Notes: a model not told the origin generated them from the sequence alone. Shown: positions 24,901 through 35,454, numbered from the stretch's first letter. The stretch: DNA of 64,000 bases from Mesocentrotus franciscanus (GCA_037976565.1 CP137666.1:7552582-7616581); one strand, 5' to 3'. Numbers and translations: made by a program.

Positions 24901-27900
24901 CAGCACTCCCACGAGTCTCAGAAGTACTAGCAGGAGTGAAATCTACAGCAGAAACAGAAAGTGGGGAAGAAATCTCCAAGATTCTATCCGCTAACTCTGC
25001 TAACTGTTCGATAGGGACTGAGTTGGATGATGAAGCGAGAATAATCCTGACGTTATTCGGTAGTCGTTGCAAAAATAGTTGCTTCAAAATACTGTCTTCC
25101 AACGTAGACTCTCCCAGTAGTTGTCGCATGCGACGAAGAAGTTGAGTAGGCTTGCGATCGCCTAACTCTTCAGCATTGAGGAGTTGGTGAATTCGTTTCT
25201 GCTCAGAAACACCGGTTCGTTTGACGAGTTCTGTTTTGAGTTTATCGTAGCGATCCTTAGCAGGAGGGGCTATAATGAAATCCCTGACCTCTTGTGCTAC
25301 CTCAGGCTGTAATGAGCTGATGACATGGGCGAACTTTGTCTCTTGTCTAGTAATTGCCCGCGTTAAGAACTGGGCCTCCACTTGCGCGAACCACAGTGCC
25401 GGGTCGCCCGGCCAGTACGGCGGGAGCTTCAGCCCGAACGCCGTCACAGCTGGCCCGGTACTGCCCGGTGCCTTCGCGGCCTCGGCGGAGTCGGAGTCGG
25501 GCATGTTAGGTGACGGTGGTTTCGCTGTCATCATGCACACAAAAGAAAATATCGCTCGTAGAAGAAGAACAAAAAATTCGGGGTCACCAATGTAGGAATA
25601 TATGTGGCCGATAAAACAAAATGAATATTCTTACCGTTACTTTAATCTTCTGAGCTGATATTGCGAGTGGAGGACGAAACGGGAAAAGAAGGACGAAACA
25701 GGAATGGAAGCAGGCAGAGGAGGAATAGTGCGAGTAGCGAAGTGATGAAATATACACGTGGAGCGCGACTAGCTAGCTAGCGAACGCGAAGGAAGAAGGC
25801 ACACAAGCCTTACAGTTCAATATTGCACTTTCCCGAAATAAACTAGAAGACATAAATCTGAATTGCGATAGAGTCCTCAAAAGAACGATGTTGATGAAAA
25901 TTCTCTATTAAAAGTAAAACCGACGAAATAACGCTTGTAGTAAAGTCAAGACTCTTCCTATAAAAGCACGTCCGAATGTCCGAAACTGAAACTGGAGGAG
26001 TGAGTAAAATTTGTGTGTGGAGACTTTTCCATGTGCGCTAAAGGTGTGGTGATTGGCTTATTAAAACAATAAGGTGCGGTCCGATTGGAGTAACTAAAAT
26101 AACACTCTTGTTGCTGGGTGGTTCCACGGATGAAATTAACTAAGAGAATGTTTAGAATGTGCAGCTGTAGATTGTTATTGTTATTGAAGCTGGCTGAACG
26201 GAAAGTACTAACGAAAGGTATGCTTAAAATGCTGAGTATTTACAATGTTGATAAACATTTGTGACCTTAGAAAAGTTCAAGTCACTACAGATTTAACGGT
26301 CAGCCTATGTTCAAGAGTTAAACTTCTACAAATCACAGATTTAAATAAATTGTCCAGACACACAACCTCTGGGTATATTTGTGTTATACAAGAACTCCCA
26401 TAATGCATTTGATTCATTTGAAGATGCTACTGCAATTGGAACATACAAGGATTTGGCTCTCAGTGGACTTCATTAATTGGTATTGTATTTACATGTCAGT
26501 AACTTTTCAAGACATATCATTGGAAAGCTCTTATGTAGTGAAAGGAAATGGTGTTATAACTGTCCGATAATAGGTTAATGCATCATATACATTGTATACC
26601 CATACTTTGTGTGTCCGAACAGGTTGTGTATCCAGACAGTTGCTTTAAAACAGTAATTTAAAAAAGTTTACACCCAATATCTTACATTAGACAATTTTAT
26701 AATCAAATAATATACATTTTGTTAAATCCAAAGGTAAAAGTGGTAATCATACTTACATGGGACAGGCATTTCTTTTTCACCTATCCCGCAGCTCACAGAT
26801 TATGGAGATATCAGAGAGAAGATTTGTGTTGTCTTTGCATAATGTAAGAATTTATATTTTCTCCTGTGTCATGTTTAATGCCAAGGTGATGCCCTGTTAA
26901 GTAAAGACCTGAATGAGCAAGAAACAATCAATAGCGACACAATATGGACTGTGATAGATTTCTACAAACAAGCAGCAGTTTTATGCAAGGATAAGGACCT
27001 GGAGCAGGAGGCTATAGCTTACAGTCGACTTGGGCGTGTCTATGGCAAAGTGAGTAGGCCTACATAGAAGCCTCTTTAACAGCTGTTTGCTCTAGATGTT
27101 TCATTTTTTTTAGCGAGGAAAGATTCCTCTGGTCAAATTCAGTTGTATTTTATTGCTTCATGTACATGTCATTTTTATTGCTTTGTTTGGTACTACATAA
27201 TATTACTCTCTTCTGGGTGACCCAACGTTTGCTCAGATGACAATTAGTCAGAGCTCTATTTCATCAAAGATATATGGTTCGGGTTGCAGTAGGGTTTTAG
27301 GCTAGGTTTAGAAAAGGCACATCTTTTCATTTCTGGCACTGGTTCAGGGCGTAAAAAGCCCTTTGAAGATTGCGATGGTGCCAAGCTGGGTGGTGCTGGT
27401 GTATCTCTAAGCTAGCTTTTGCCCAAACACCCAATGTAATCAGCTCAGCTGCTTGTTCCGCCTTACGAGTGACCTCTAAATCAATGTACAACGATTCTGT
27501 CACTCTGTGAGGACTCTACGCCCCGTCGATTACCGTATCCTCTTCTGTATCTTGAGACTCTTCCGTCTCCATCAGTTCAGCTTGATAGATTTGTGGATCA
27601 GTTACGTCCATCGGTTCCTCTAGCTCTATGCTGAGATTCAAGAGGATCGGTCTCTGTATCTTAATTGTACCTTGGTGCTCGGACATTTGCTCCAATGACA
27701 GCCACTCCAGGCTTTAATATGTCAAAGATAGAAGATTAGGGTTTTGATTGTAAGTCTATTATAGGTTGAGTTTAGGGTTTTGGTTAAGATTAGGTATATA
27801 ATGCTTGGTCTATGATTGAACATCATTGAAGTAAGGAATTGGACAAGTGTAGGGAAGCGTCCAGAGAGGAAGTGTTGCCAGAGCATGTGTCGTACAGCTG

Positions 27901-29222
27901 GAACAATACGAAATTACAAATATGTGTCATAAAATCCACAAATGCTCCTGTGACATTTTGTCTCAGTGGCATTTATCATAGAACCTACACAGACTGGCAC
28001 TAATGTCCTTTGGCAAGACATTAGATCCACATTTGCCACTCTCCACCCAGGTGTAAATGGGTACTGATGATCGCTGGGGTAATAATAATTGCAGGGCCCT
28101 CAAGAAGAAAAGCATTGAAGCTGATGAGGCTTTCCTGGGTAAACAACATTACTATTATTAACATAAATTAAGTAAAGCCCGCAATGTCACGGGCAAATCT
28201 CAGATCACCATGGTATTATATACCTTTTATGAACAGGTCCTTAAAGCATCATCTCGAGGGAAAGACTGCTACAAGAAAGCTATTCAGCTGGCACTGAGCA
28301 TGACTCCAAGGACATTTCATGGTGTTGGTGAGTATTGCAATTTTATGGATCCAAAATGCCACCCAGTGTAGGGGGTGGGAGGCACACATTTCCAATTACA
28401 ACTCTTGCTCAAGGCTATACAGCTGCCAATCTAAAAAATGAGCACCAAAGACAGTTGTTCTTTCCTCGCACACTAGGGAAATGTAATACACTCTCACCTG
28501 ACATCATATCTGCCCCATCAGTAGAAGCCTTTAGGCACAAGCTGATAGTGAGCCAGGTAGTGTAGAGAGCTGGTGCTGTTGGATTTTTACTTCAATATGC
28601 ACCAATTCAAGACAAACACAGCTCATAATGCATTTCGCCTGCAATCATCTTCAGGATTGAAGGAAACAGGACTTCCAGGAGAGGAGGAAGAAGAAGAAGA
28701 TCTCTGTTGTTTTGTTTAGGGGTAATAAATGTTATTTACTTTTGCTGGCCCTGCAATCATCTTGTAGAGGAAAGTGTTATGAGAAAGGGATCCACACTCT
28801 TTTTAAATGCTTCAGGTTAGTTTAACAATTCTTCTATGTTTTTGTTTGTAGGTTGGTTCATGGAGTCCACTGCCTATGTCGAGGAATTCCAGAAACGTCT
28901 GAACAAGGACGGAGAGGAAGACAAGGACAAAGAAGCTGCCCTCAAGGAGATGAAGGAAGACATTGACAAACTCTCAGAAATGGCCACCAAGAAGTGTGAT
29001 CTGGATTTCGTCAAAGACATCTACAAGACGTGGCCACCCAAGGCTCCAGGAGCCAAGCTGGATGAGAAACTCTCCACAAAGAAGCTACTCCTAAAGGCCA
29101 TCACTCACTACCACCCTGATAAGGTGGACAAAGAAGTACATGGCAAGAACTGGTTCTTTTTCAGTGAAGAGATCACCAAGCACCTTAATTCCAAGTATGC
29201 CTGTTATAAGGGTGTAGAGTGA
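12980..29222 (+). CDS. Gene 2: TPR-like protein with C-terminal J-like domain (7 exons)
   Basis: Coding exons: 12980-13240, 16223-16379, 19352-19493, 20242-20387, 26886-27049, 28237-28327 and 28852-29222, for 443 residues. All introns are GT-AG and phases are continuous. The ATG lies 22 bases after a 3' splice site (12957/12958); the frame is open upstream, so an additional 5' exon may exist. Helical TPR-like units begin at [11 protein letters not shown] (about residue 16). The clearest unit spans exons 5-6 ([13 protein letters not shown], then [10 protein letters not shown]). Exon 7 holds an acidic/lysine-rich, probably coiled segment (residues 330-366), the motif [12 protein letters not shown], and a J-like domain with [15 protein letters not shown] (HPD at 408-410) followed by [11 protein letters not shown]. 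The conserved HPD is what J proteins use to stimulate Hsp70 ATPase; an Hsp70-linked role is inferred. Introns are inflated by a minisatellite, two inverted-repeat transposons and an antisense LTR retrotransposon. Confidence 0.85.
13380..15780 (+). repeat. 85-bp minisatellite array in gene 2 intron 1
   Basis: At least 14 regular units with an 85-base period run from 14400 to 15720 (CTGTTGGTTTCATGGCCATTG recurs at 14498, 14583, 14668, 14753, 14838, 14923, 15008 and so on). Diverged units precede an insertion at about 13700-14388. Short open frames across it are repeat artefacts. Confidence 0.93.
13697..14388. mobile_element. Insertion interrupting the 85-bp array, possibly hAT-like
   Basis: The sequence between two parts of the minisatellite ends in GTGCTGTGACTGAAAAAGGG and TTGAAAAACGCTAGTCTG and begins CAGCTTTTTAATCGGGGTGCCGCG, an imperfect inverted pair with CAG…CTG ends as in hAT elements. 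Internally it has repeated TTCGCTTCGCTC and TTTAGAAACAG segments. I see no transposase and no clear 8-bp duplication, so the class is tentative. Confidence 0.45.
16683..17393. mobile_element. Inverted-repeat MITE with AGCGGT iterons (PIF/Harbinger-like?)
   Basis: 711 bp with inverted ends AGGCCCGGTCACACCGCC / GGCGGTGTGACCGGGCCT, the inverted similarity reaching inward through AACTTTG…TGGAGCG. Flanks can be read as a TTA duplication (or TTTAA if the ends are GGCC…GGCC). The interior is filled with GAGCGGT/ACCGCT hexamers in both directions and is far more GC-rich than the surrounding intron. No transposase frame. Confidence 0.8.
17901..19271. mobile_element. Candidate Tc1/mariner-like non-autonomous element in gene 2 intron 2
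   Basis: The ends CAGGGCGTATAAAAGTATACCC and GGGTATACGTTTTTA…TATACATGCTG are imperfect inverted repeats flanked on both sides by TA, the mariner target duplication. The 1.37-kb interior is AT-rich and without a transposase-like frame. Confidence 0.5.
19437..19875 (+). repeat. 94-bp tandem duplication of the gene 2 exon 3 end and donor
   Basis: CCTGTTTCATGAAGG recurs at 19437, 19531, 19625, 19719 and (with one change) 19813, an exact 94-base period. Each unit repeats the last about 57 bases of exon 3, the donor CAG|GTAAGT and the start of the intron. Only the first is joined to an acceptor-defined exon. Later copies carry substitutions. Confidence 0.95.
20515..21211 (-). repeat. 3' LTR of the retrotransposon
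   Basis: 697 bp, TGTAG…CTACA. Against the other LTR I see only two differences, both single-base indels (CTTTCCGA versus CTTTCCCGA; AAATTTCTA versus AAATTCTCTA) and no substitution. A purine run reading AGGGGGGTGCTAGA on the element strand abuts it at 21212-21226 as the polypurine tract. Confidence 0.95.
21374..22619 (-). pseudogene. Retrotransposon integrase region (frame broken)
   Basis: The frame at 22619-22017 shows an HHCC zinc-finger region ([10 protein letters not shown]…CLECQKCK) and the first catalytic aspartate in [11 protein letters not shown]. The core continues in shifted pieces ([20 protein letters not shown] at 21981; [10 protein letters not shown] and VERLKPAFL further on), typical of the gypsy integrase C-terminus before the polypurine tract. 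Confidence 0.8.
22580..23053 (-). pseudogene. Retrotransposon RNase H region
   Basis: The frame has [24 protein letters not shown] sequence (here [20 protein letters not shown]) typical of gypsy RNase H, and [14 protein letters not shown] near its end, the conserved linker before integrase. The middle (around 22850-22950) is frame-shifted. Confidence 0.75.
22975..23944 (-). pseudogene. Retrotransposon reverse transcriptase region (frame broken)
   Basis: Pieces in different frames carry RT signatures: [11 protein letters not shown] and [13 protein letters not shown] near 23870, the catalytic YLDD coded at 23552-23563, then [16 protein letters not shown] and [12 protein letters not shown] downstream. 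Order and spacing are those of a gypsy RT running into RNase H. Several single-base frame changes would be needed to read it through. Confidence 0.85.
24330..24560 (-). pseudogene. Retrotransposon protease region (frame broken)
   Basis: The - strand reads [12 protein letters not shown] with the aspartic protease DTGA coded at 24454-24465, but the same frame hits a stop soon after. Continuation of the protease fold (ILGADFL) is in another frame in the piece at 24329-24048, so at least one frameshift separates them. Confidence 0.75.
24560..25540 (-). CDS. Retrotransposon gag
   Basis: An open frame of 326 codons begins just inside the 5' LTR. The N-terminal half has the Ty3/gypsy gag pattern ([21 protein letters not shown] near residue 37, with tryptophan and proline positions typical of these capsids), and a coiled region follows near residues 225-245. 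A degenerate zinc-knuckle-like motif ([14 protein letters not shown]) sits near residue 282, of the CWYH…G…A..C type found in some gypsy elements. The frame then runs out of the expected product, suggesting a frameshift before the protease. Confidence 0.85.
   Translation of the reverse strand: MCMMTAKPPSPNMPDSDSAEAAKAPGSTGPAVTAFGLKLPPYWPGDPALWFAQVEAQFLTRAITRQETKFAHVISSLQPEVAQEVRDFIIAPPAKDRYDKLKTELVKRTGVSEQKRIHQLLNAEELGDRKPTQLLRRMRQLLGESTLEDSILKQLFLQRLPNNVRIILASSSNSVPIEQLAELADRILEISSPLSVSAVDFTPASTSETRGSAVSSSPPHVAAEVQQLSRQVTQLTAQVQALTSSLQEDRRSRSQHRGAAHPVRRPSSSKSPRRQQRHQGHQCWYHWTYGDRARKCVSPCSSSRRHSTSTIRHRIQPRSHTHRETN
25578..25590 (-). other. Primer binding site of the retrotransposon
   Basis: On the element strand the LTR is followed after one base by TGGTGACCCCGA, complementary to a tRNA 3' end of the form TCGGGGTCA-CCA. 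From memory this fits animal tRNA-Trp; the tRNA assignment is tentative, the position and TGG start are not. Confidence 0.6.
25591..26289 (-). repeat. 5' LTR of the retrotransposon
   Basis: 699 bp, nearly identical to the LTR at 20515-21211, consistent with a very recent insertion. In element orientation it is followed by the primer binding site. Confidence 0.95.
27940..28160 (+). repeat. SINE-like dispersed repeat in gene 2 intron 5
   Basis: CTTTGGCAAGACATTAGATC, CCACCCAGGTGTAAATGGGT and GCTGGGGTAATAATAATTG follow in the order seen in widespread marine-animal SINE/LINE tails. It is not assigned to a named family. Confidence 0.5.
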
Positions 29223-30152
29223 AACGCATTCAGTTTGACCCTGATATGTGTAACAAAGAAGTCTACGGGTATATAGAGATGAGTCTGTTTCAATAATGAT
29301 ATCCAAAGATCTCAACACCCAAGTATATCTGCTGCAAAGGTGTAGAGTAAAAGGCATTTTTCAATGACACCCTCCCTTTCTGAAGTTATTATTTAGTTTA
29401 TGACTCTGACAGCGCTAACAAGTAGGTCAACAAGTAGAAAGGCTTTCAATTCGACTGAGAGATCACAACATCAAGTATGTCTACTGCAAAGGGATGAATA
29501 AATTCATTTAATTTCTCCAAGGAATACACTTCCATTCCGCTAGTCGCTGTACAGCTTCTACAGAAACTGGTTGATCAGGTACATTGTGGCAATGTCGCAT
29601 CATCCCAAGGAGGTACTTATGTATATATTTTTTTTCATCACCAAGTGCTTAACGTCAATGGATCAAACCCATTAGAAATGCATGTTGAATGCAATTAAGA
29701 ACATGTCAAATAGGTTACTACTCCCGTAAAGTCAAAGGCAGGATGTTTTCATATGCATTTTGGGGATAACAATCTTCGATCAGTGCACAGCGGAAAAAAT
29801 TGCAGGGGCTGCAAGAACAGAGATTTTCCCCAACATGCATTGCCCTCTAGCAGAATTAGTATATGAGTCAATAATTAACCCTTTAAAATATGATGTCAAT
29901 TTTCTAGTGTGCTCATCTATGATGAATTAGCTTCTGTATCAGTCAATGTTAATTTTCAGTCTCTCTAGAGCCAAAACCTACCCCTTCAATATTTTCTCTT
30001 CAGATTCAGGTTTTTCTTGCTATACTTTGTATATTATTGTTAATGTATAATGATGTGCTTATATTACGTCTCACTGATGCTTTGTACAGATATAAGAGGA
30101 ATTTAAGATCGATGGAATGTACAGAGGGAAATAGTACATTACAAATGACCAA

Positions 30153-30158
30153 AATAAA
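30153..30158 (+). promoter_or_regulatory. Polyadenylation signal of gene 2
   Basis: AATAAA about 930 bases after the stop, inside a block (roughly 29940-30290) that is closely matched downstream of gene 3 (46850-47225). The hexamer and its surroundings are conserved between the two copies, which supports a real, long 3' UTR. Confidence 0.6.
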
Positions 30159-30429
30159 GAACATCAATTATCAAATCATTACTTTTATTTGTACATATTG
30201 TATAGAATTGTATAGAAAATATTTCTATTGCCACAAAAATTGCTCTCCGAAGTAGTTTTATAAACTTGTTTTAAAAAAATTACACAGACATCACTTCCAG
30301 TGGAACATAAAGACTTGTGCCACAGACAGACTTTTACATACAGGTACAGCATGTACATGTATGTAGCTGTGAGCACCATGTATCATTGATTCTTTTCAAC
30401 AAAGATTTATAGCATTTTAATCACCTCAT

Positions 30430-31332
30430 AGGGGCCACTTGGGTGCTGTAGTACCACTTAAAACTTATATACCAAACTGTTATTCTACCTCATCTAGATT
30501 ATGCGGCCATAATATAGCAGTCTTCATATTTGAAAAATACATTAATCAATTACAAAAGCTACAAAATCGAGCAGGAAGAACAGTTCTGAAAATAAAGCCT
30601 CAATTACATTTTTCTGTTACTTCAATGCAGGGAATACTGCGGTGGGAGACTTTGGAATCTCGCCAGATATTTATTAGGGTAGTGATGTTTAAAATCCTCA
30701 ATTACATGACACCAAATTATTTAACTGTAAACATATTTTGTACTCCAAGACCTTATCAGCTAAGGTACAATAATCTTTCCCTTCCCAAACCCCGAACAAC
30801 AACTGCAGGGGGCTCTTTTTCTACAGGAGGGGGGGCTAAGTTATACAACAGCATTCCCCAACCTATTCGCAATTGCAAATCCCTGTCCTTATTCAAACGA
30901 TCTCTTTAACAACTAAATTAAATAATACCATAAGACCTTAATAGAATTTTCCTTTTTTGTCTTTAAATACCATTTTCTTGTTGTTTTGTTTTGTCTTGTT
31001 TTGTCTCCCCCAATCTTCTTCGTTTTCCACTACTTCTTCTTCTTTTTCTTTCTGGTCCTCATGGAAGACCAGCTGCACTATGCAAGTGCAGCTGAAAATG
31101 GGCTATCCAGCCGTCTGTTTTCTCTCTTTTTTGTTTATTTTGTTGCGCATTCTTTCGTTCTTAATGTTGTTGTTGTTTTTGGTTTTGTTTTCAATTTAAT
31201 GCCTCGGGATTTTTCTTGCATTTGTAAACTGTAAATTATATATAAGTTCATAAAAAATATAAAAAATGTTACTTTCTTTTCATTGTATCTTCTTTTTATA
31301 TGACGGAAATAAAAATAAACAAACAAGCAAAC
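30430..31332 (+). mobile_element. 5'-truncated CR1/L2-like LINE, 3' end
   Basis: The frame to 30909 encodes the C-terminal part of a non-LTR reverse transcriptase: LQKLQNRAGRTVLK, ILRWETLESRQIF, MTPNYL and GAKLYNSIPQPIRNCKS are hallmarks of the CR1/L2/Rex region after the RT core. Upstream, VILPHLDYAA is readable in another frame and ends at a TAG, so the copy is frameshifted. The 3' UTR contains a hairpin-like TCATGGAAGACCAGCTGCAC…GTGCAGCTGAAAATGG and ends in AATAAAAATAAACAAACAAG-type repeats. It is dead. Confidence 0.85.
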
Positions 31333-31689
31333 ATCTTTTTACGTAAAGAGGATTACTCTAAGAATCCCTCATATTTGAAGTATGACAATAGAGAGCTGAA
31401 AAGTTTGGACCAAACAATTATTGTGTGTAGTCCCATATGTCCATTTCTGTGATCTTCAGCAAGATTAAGTAAATCACTTTTTCTAAGTTTGATTATTCCA
31501 AAACTTCACAGTATATATGAAATCTTATGTACTACATAGTCACCTTTACCCAACCGCTTCCCGAGGGTAATTGCTTGACAAAAAACTCAATTTGTTTCTT
31601 TAAATATGAAATATTCAAACTAACAGGAAAACAAGACAACAGGAAAAATAACATTATTAATGTATGGGTATTCCCATTACCTAAGAATA

Positions 31690-32045
31690 TAATAATAATA
31701 ATAATAGTTCGTTCTTTTATAGCGCATTTCAGGACCGCAGGCCCTCTCAAAGCGCTTTACAATGTACAATGTTTACATAATTACTGGAAACATTCATCAA
31801 AAAGGTGAGTTTTCAGCGCTCTCTTAAAAACTTCAACATCAGTCATGGAGCGTAGCGACACTGGGAGAGCGTTCCAAAGTTTTGGTCCACCACATGCAAA
31901 TGCCCTGCCACCATAGGTTTTTGTGGCCCCATGATTGATGGTGAGAAGGTGTTGGGAAGATGACCGCAGACGCCTTGGTGGGATGTACGGTGTATTGACA
32001 TGCTTTGATATGAATTTCTTACTTAGGATATAGTCAGCATCCTAA
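31690..32045 (+). repeat. Dispersed repeat with (AAT)n head and TATAGCGC core
   Basis: An ATAATAATAATAATAG microsatellite leads into TTTTATAGCGCATTTCAGG, TCAAAGCGCTTTACAATG, GTGAGTTTTCAGCGCTCTCT and GGGAGAGCGTTCCAAAGTTT, a pattern common in deuterostome genomes. A truncated relative (AATAATAATAATAATAAC then TATAGCGC) lies in gene 1 at about 4580-4635. Confidence 0.65.
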
Positions 32046-33328
32046 CAAAGCAATGAAAAATGATAATAACTTCCTATCCACTATACTCGAGACTATAGTG
32101 TTGCTAGACGTAGAACATCAAAAGATCATTGAGGCAGTATCATGTCAGTTTTAACTTGTCAAATTTGATATATTGAGCTATAATGGTGATGAATCATGCT
32201 TTTATTGGTGTTCTTGATCATGCTTCACGGTATATATAACTATTTCTTTTGATATATACTATTTTTTTTTTTATATACAACAGAGCCCTGTAATACACAA
32301 AGTTTTTCGATCAATTGCATATTTATAACGACGATTGTGATTGGTGAATTTTATTGTCAGCCCTTTAAACAATATGAGCATGCAGCAATGAACTTCATTG
32401 GCCATTGTCATTTTGCAATTGACTGCAAACCTTAATGTATATGGGCCCATGACTGATACATTATCCAAATTTATCTCAGTTGGTTTAAAACCTGTATCAT
32501 ACATATAATTTGATTTGTATTCACATGAAGTTTAGGTAAAAATGTTAGCACATTCTAATACTGTATCTAGTGCGCTTTTGATAAAGTTCAGCCATACACT
32601 GCAAATTTTTCAGCAGGGAAAACTTGTCAATGTCTTGCCTTTACATTTAGCCTGCCAGATTGCAGCTGGACCATTTGTACAAATAGTATACATTTACTGT
32701 ACTAAATTTAGTGAGCTTTTGTCTTATGTATAGTTACTTCAGCCGTATATCATCTTTGCATGGAGAACTCTAGATCTTTAAAATGTCTTGCCTTGTATCA
32801 TTGTAATGGTGATGTACTAGATTTGGACAAGCAGTATCCATGTTTATTATGTATGTCTTCGGGAGTTTGTACTAGATTGTGATTATTTGAATAGTATCAC
32901 AGTTATAAGGGATAATATAAATAAAAATGGTTGAACATGAATTAGTTATTCTGTAATTTACAATGCCAGAGATATTTGTGTTCCTTATACTATAGGAGAT
33001 CATGCTTATTTAGAATTCTTCATAATCGTACAATTTTAAAGTCTTTTTTTTTGTGTGGAAAGAAGGAAAGGAATTGAGTATCTCCATTTTCATGACAGTG
33101 TTAAAATAACAATCATTAGAGTTTGCCACGTTCTATTTCATTACGGATATCAATGCCATGAAATAAAAACAATACAGTGCTAGTACTGGAATAGTGTAAT
33201 TATTTGAAAGTACATGCATTCACATGGGTGTGTGTGCGTGCGGGTGTGTGTGTCTGTGTATTTTATTGCAATATGCCATTTTTGCAATGTTATCAAATTT
33301 AATGAATATTTTTTGTTAAGTTTCATGT
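32046..33328. other. Intergenic after gene 2, nothing recognised
   Basis: AT-rich, no credible frame; a GT microsatellite lies at about 33226-33260. Confidence 0.5.
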
Positions 33329-33507
33329 TACAAATTATTTCATTTGCCTGTTATGAATAATTGTATTTCAATACTCAGAATGCGAATTGCATATATTAAT
33401 TGTTGCTATATACTATAGGTAGGACAAACAACATGTAATGTATGCAATTCGCATTTTGACTTTTGAAATACAATTACTCGTAACAGGTGAATGAAATAAT
33501 TTGTACC
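33329..33507. mobile_element. Palindromic element, family of the 39.4-kb hairpin
   Basis: TTACAAATTATTTCATTTGC…GAATGCGAATTGCATA is repeated inverted as TATGCAATTCGCATTTTG…GTGAATGAAATAATTTGTAC, with arms of about 65 bases. The right arm shares CAGGTGAATGAAATA-TTTGTA-CGAGGCAC with the hairpin at 39381-39552. Confidence 0.75.
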
Positions 33508-33514
33508 GAGGCAC

Positions 33515-33795
33515 CTAAAAAGATTTAAAGGCGATTCGTTGTACCGTTCTCGACTCTTAATCCTTGTATGAATTCAGTTTCCCCGCCTCCCGCGCGATCG
33601 CGGGGACGCTTTGACAATTCATTAAATTATTAGAGAAAGAAGACGATTCGTTGTACCGTTCTCGACTCTTGTCTTTGTCTGCTCCTTTTTCTTCCTACGT
33701 CCTCTTTTTTTTCCTTCTCTCTCTCTCTCTCTTTTTTTGGCCGGCGTTTTTTTTTAGGGGGGACGCCCCCACCGCCCCGGCTACGCGCCTGAAAC
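33515..33795 (+). repeat. Dispersed repeat, 'GACGATTCGTTGT' family (copy 2)
   Basis: Two units of GCGATTCGTTGTACCGTTCT/GACGATTCGTTGTACCGTTC with TCGACTCTT, separated by a CGCGCGATCGCGGGGACG segment, then the CTTTGTCTGCTCCTTTTTCT and CT-rich tail shared with copy 1. Confidence 0.75.
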
Positions 33796-34194
33796 TCTGG
33801 CCTTTGTAAATCCTTTTCTCTTACTGGAAATATACATTTGCAATTATTATTTCTTAACCCTGTAGAATATAGCTTTCATTATAATGATGATTATTTTGAT
33901 CTATAGAAAGTTAGTATTGAAGAACCTTCAAATCGAAATATGAATTTATCAATATACAAGAGCACCTTACTGTGTGAAGTACCATGACTAAAATTATTAT
34001 ACATGTACAACTTCCATCCCACATCTTCTATGACCCCGTTCTCACTCACTTTGAAAGTGGTCTTAGTTAGACCGCTCCAGAGGAACGGGTCTTGAGGAAC
34101 GGTTTGCGAGGGTTCACACTCCGAGCAGTTTTTTATGGCTCAAACCGCTCCACGAGTCAAAGTGGTCTTGTTGCTATGGCAGCTCAGGTCAGCG

Positions 34195-34600
34195 GGTAAA
34201 TTTTGGGGGTTTTTACCCCAAATTTGGCGAGTTTTCAGCACCCCCATCCCATCCCACTCGCCCCCTCGATGCGTGCATGCCTATTAAAGAGAAAGGGAGA
34301 AAGGGACGGGGGCAGAGAAAAGAAAGAAAGATTAAAATAACCCTTAAATTTGGCGCCCCCATCAGGAAGGGGGGGGGTGTCATCTCTTCAAACCCCAATG
34401 TTTCGTGCATATCTGGTGAGAAAGAAAGAAGAAGCAGAATAAAGAAAAGAGCCACCCGGAAAAAATTAGAAAAATGATTACAAACAAAAAAAAGTAAATA
34501 ATAAATTTAGCCCCCAAGGCCAGTTGCCCTTTTACCCCAAATTTGGCGACTATTGAGCACCCCCCCCCCATCCCATCCCAACCTGCCCCTATCATGTGCG
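34195..34600. repeat. Two units of a TTTACCCCAAATTTGGCGA repeat
   Basis: TTTTACCCCAAATTTGGCGA followed by TGAGCACCCCC/TTCAGCACCCCC, CATCCCATCCCA and a GTGCGCAT/GCGTGCAT end occurs at about 34210-34280 and again at 34530-34600. The sequence between is purine-rich, so its open frames are compositional. Confidence 0.6.
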
Positions 34601-35454
34601 CATATCGGAAGAAAAATTAATAAACATTTCAAAGGTAATTTCAGAGGTGGTTTGATTTTTCTTTTCTTTTTAGTTCACCATAGTTTTTATTCGGTTATTT
34701 CAGTTCGCTAGTATCTCGCATCAAGCAAGAGGAGATCCCTACTTCGCTGCTATTTTTGGCTTAAAATTGCTTTTTATGACGTCAAATGATTAAAAATCAT
34801 CAAGTTTTGGTATGTTTATATTTGCATATATTAGCATAATTAATATTATTGATATTAAATCCATAATAAACTGAGATTTTCAGCTGGGCACTAAAGTCCG
34901 GGTTTGCCAAAAAATGTTTACAAATTAAAAATTTTAAATTCATATTTTAAAACAATTGTAAAACTGTTTTTTATTTTATTTCACATGATTTAATATGCCG
35001 CAAAGTCATCATAGACATACATGTACGTAGATCTAGAATCAACATGTACACCTGTAATCATTAATTATGTATGTGTCATTTAACGTTTTTTCCATACCTA
35101 ATTGTTGTCCTCCCTCTATCTCTCTCTCTCTCTATGAAATGATAACTTCTGTGCTTCAAATGTTTGTCTAATGAATGAGAAAAGTAATGCTAAACTATCA
35201 TTTAATTATTTAACATAAGGTACTAATACTATCGATACCGTATAATTTTAAGTGTTATACTGAAAGGAATTTTAAGTGATTTTGAGAAAATTACAACTGT
35301 GACAGCACTGTTCCATTAATTTTTTTTCAAAGAATCAAACAAACAGTTATAGTCTACAATTTTTTTTTAAACCCTATTTTTGTTTCTTTTAATTTAAAGC
35401 CCCTCTAAAGTGTTTGGAGCCCCAAATTTGCCAAAAATTTGAGGGCAAAATTTC
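34601..35454. other. Intergenic, nothing recognised
   Basis: AT-rich with a short CT run near 35120. A start exon for gene 3 would be expected here or further upstream, but I cannot identify one. Confidence 0.4.

Larger units (their letters stand above)
20515..26289 (-). mobile_element. Full-length Ty3/gypsy-type LTR retrotransposon, antisense in gene 2 intron 4
   Basis: Two direct LTRs (20515-21211 and 25591-26289) with TGTAG…CTACA ends enclose a 4.4-kb internal region and are flanked by GATT on both sides (20511-20514, 26290-26293). On the - strand the order is gag, protease, reverse transcriptase, RNase H, integrase, which is Ty3/gypsy order. The coding sequence is broken across frames: gag 25540-24560, then pieces near 24329-24048, 23944-23735, 23454-22975, 23053-22580, 22619-22017, 21981-21604 and 21616-21374. 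It lies opposite to gene 2, as most tolerated intronic insertions do. No envelope gene is seen. Confidence 0.93.
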
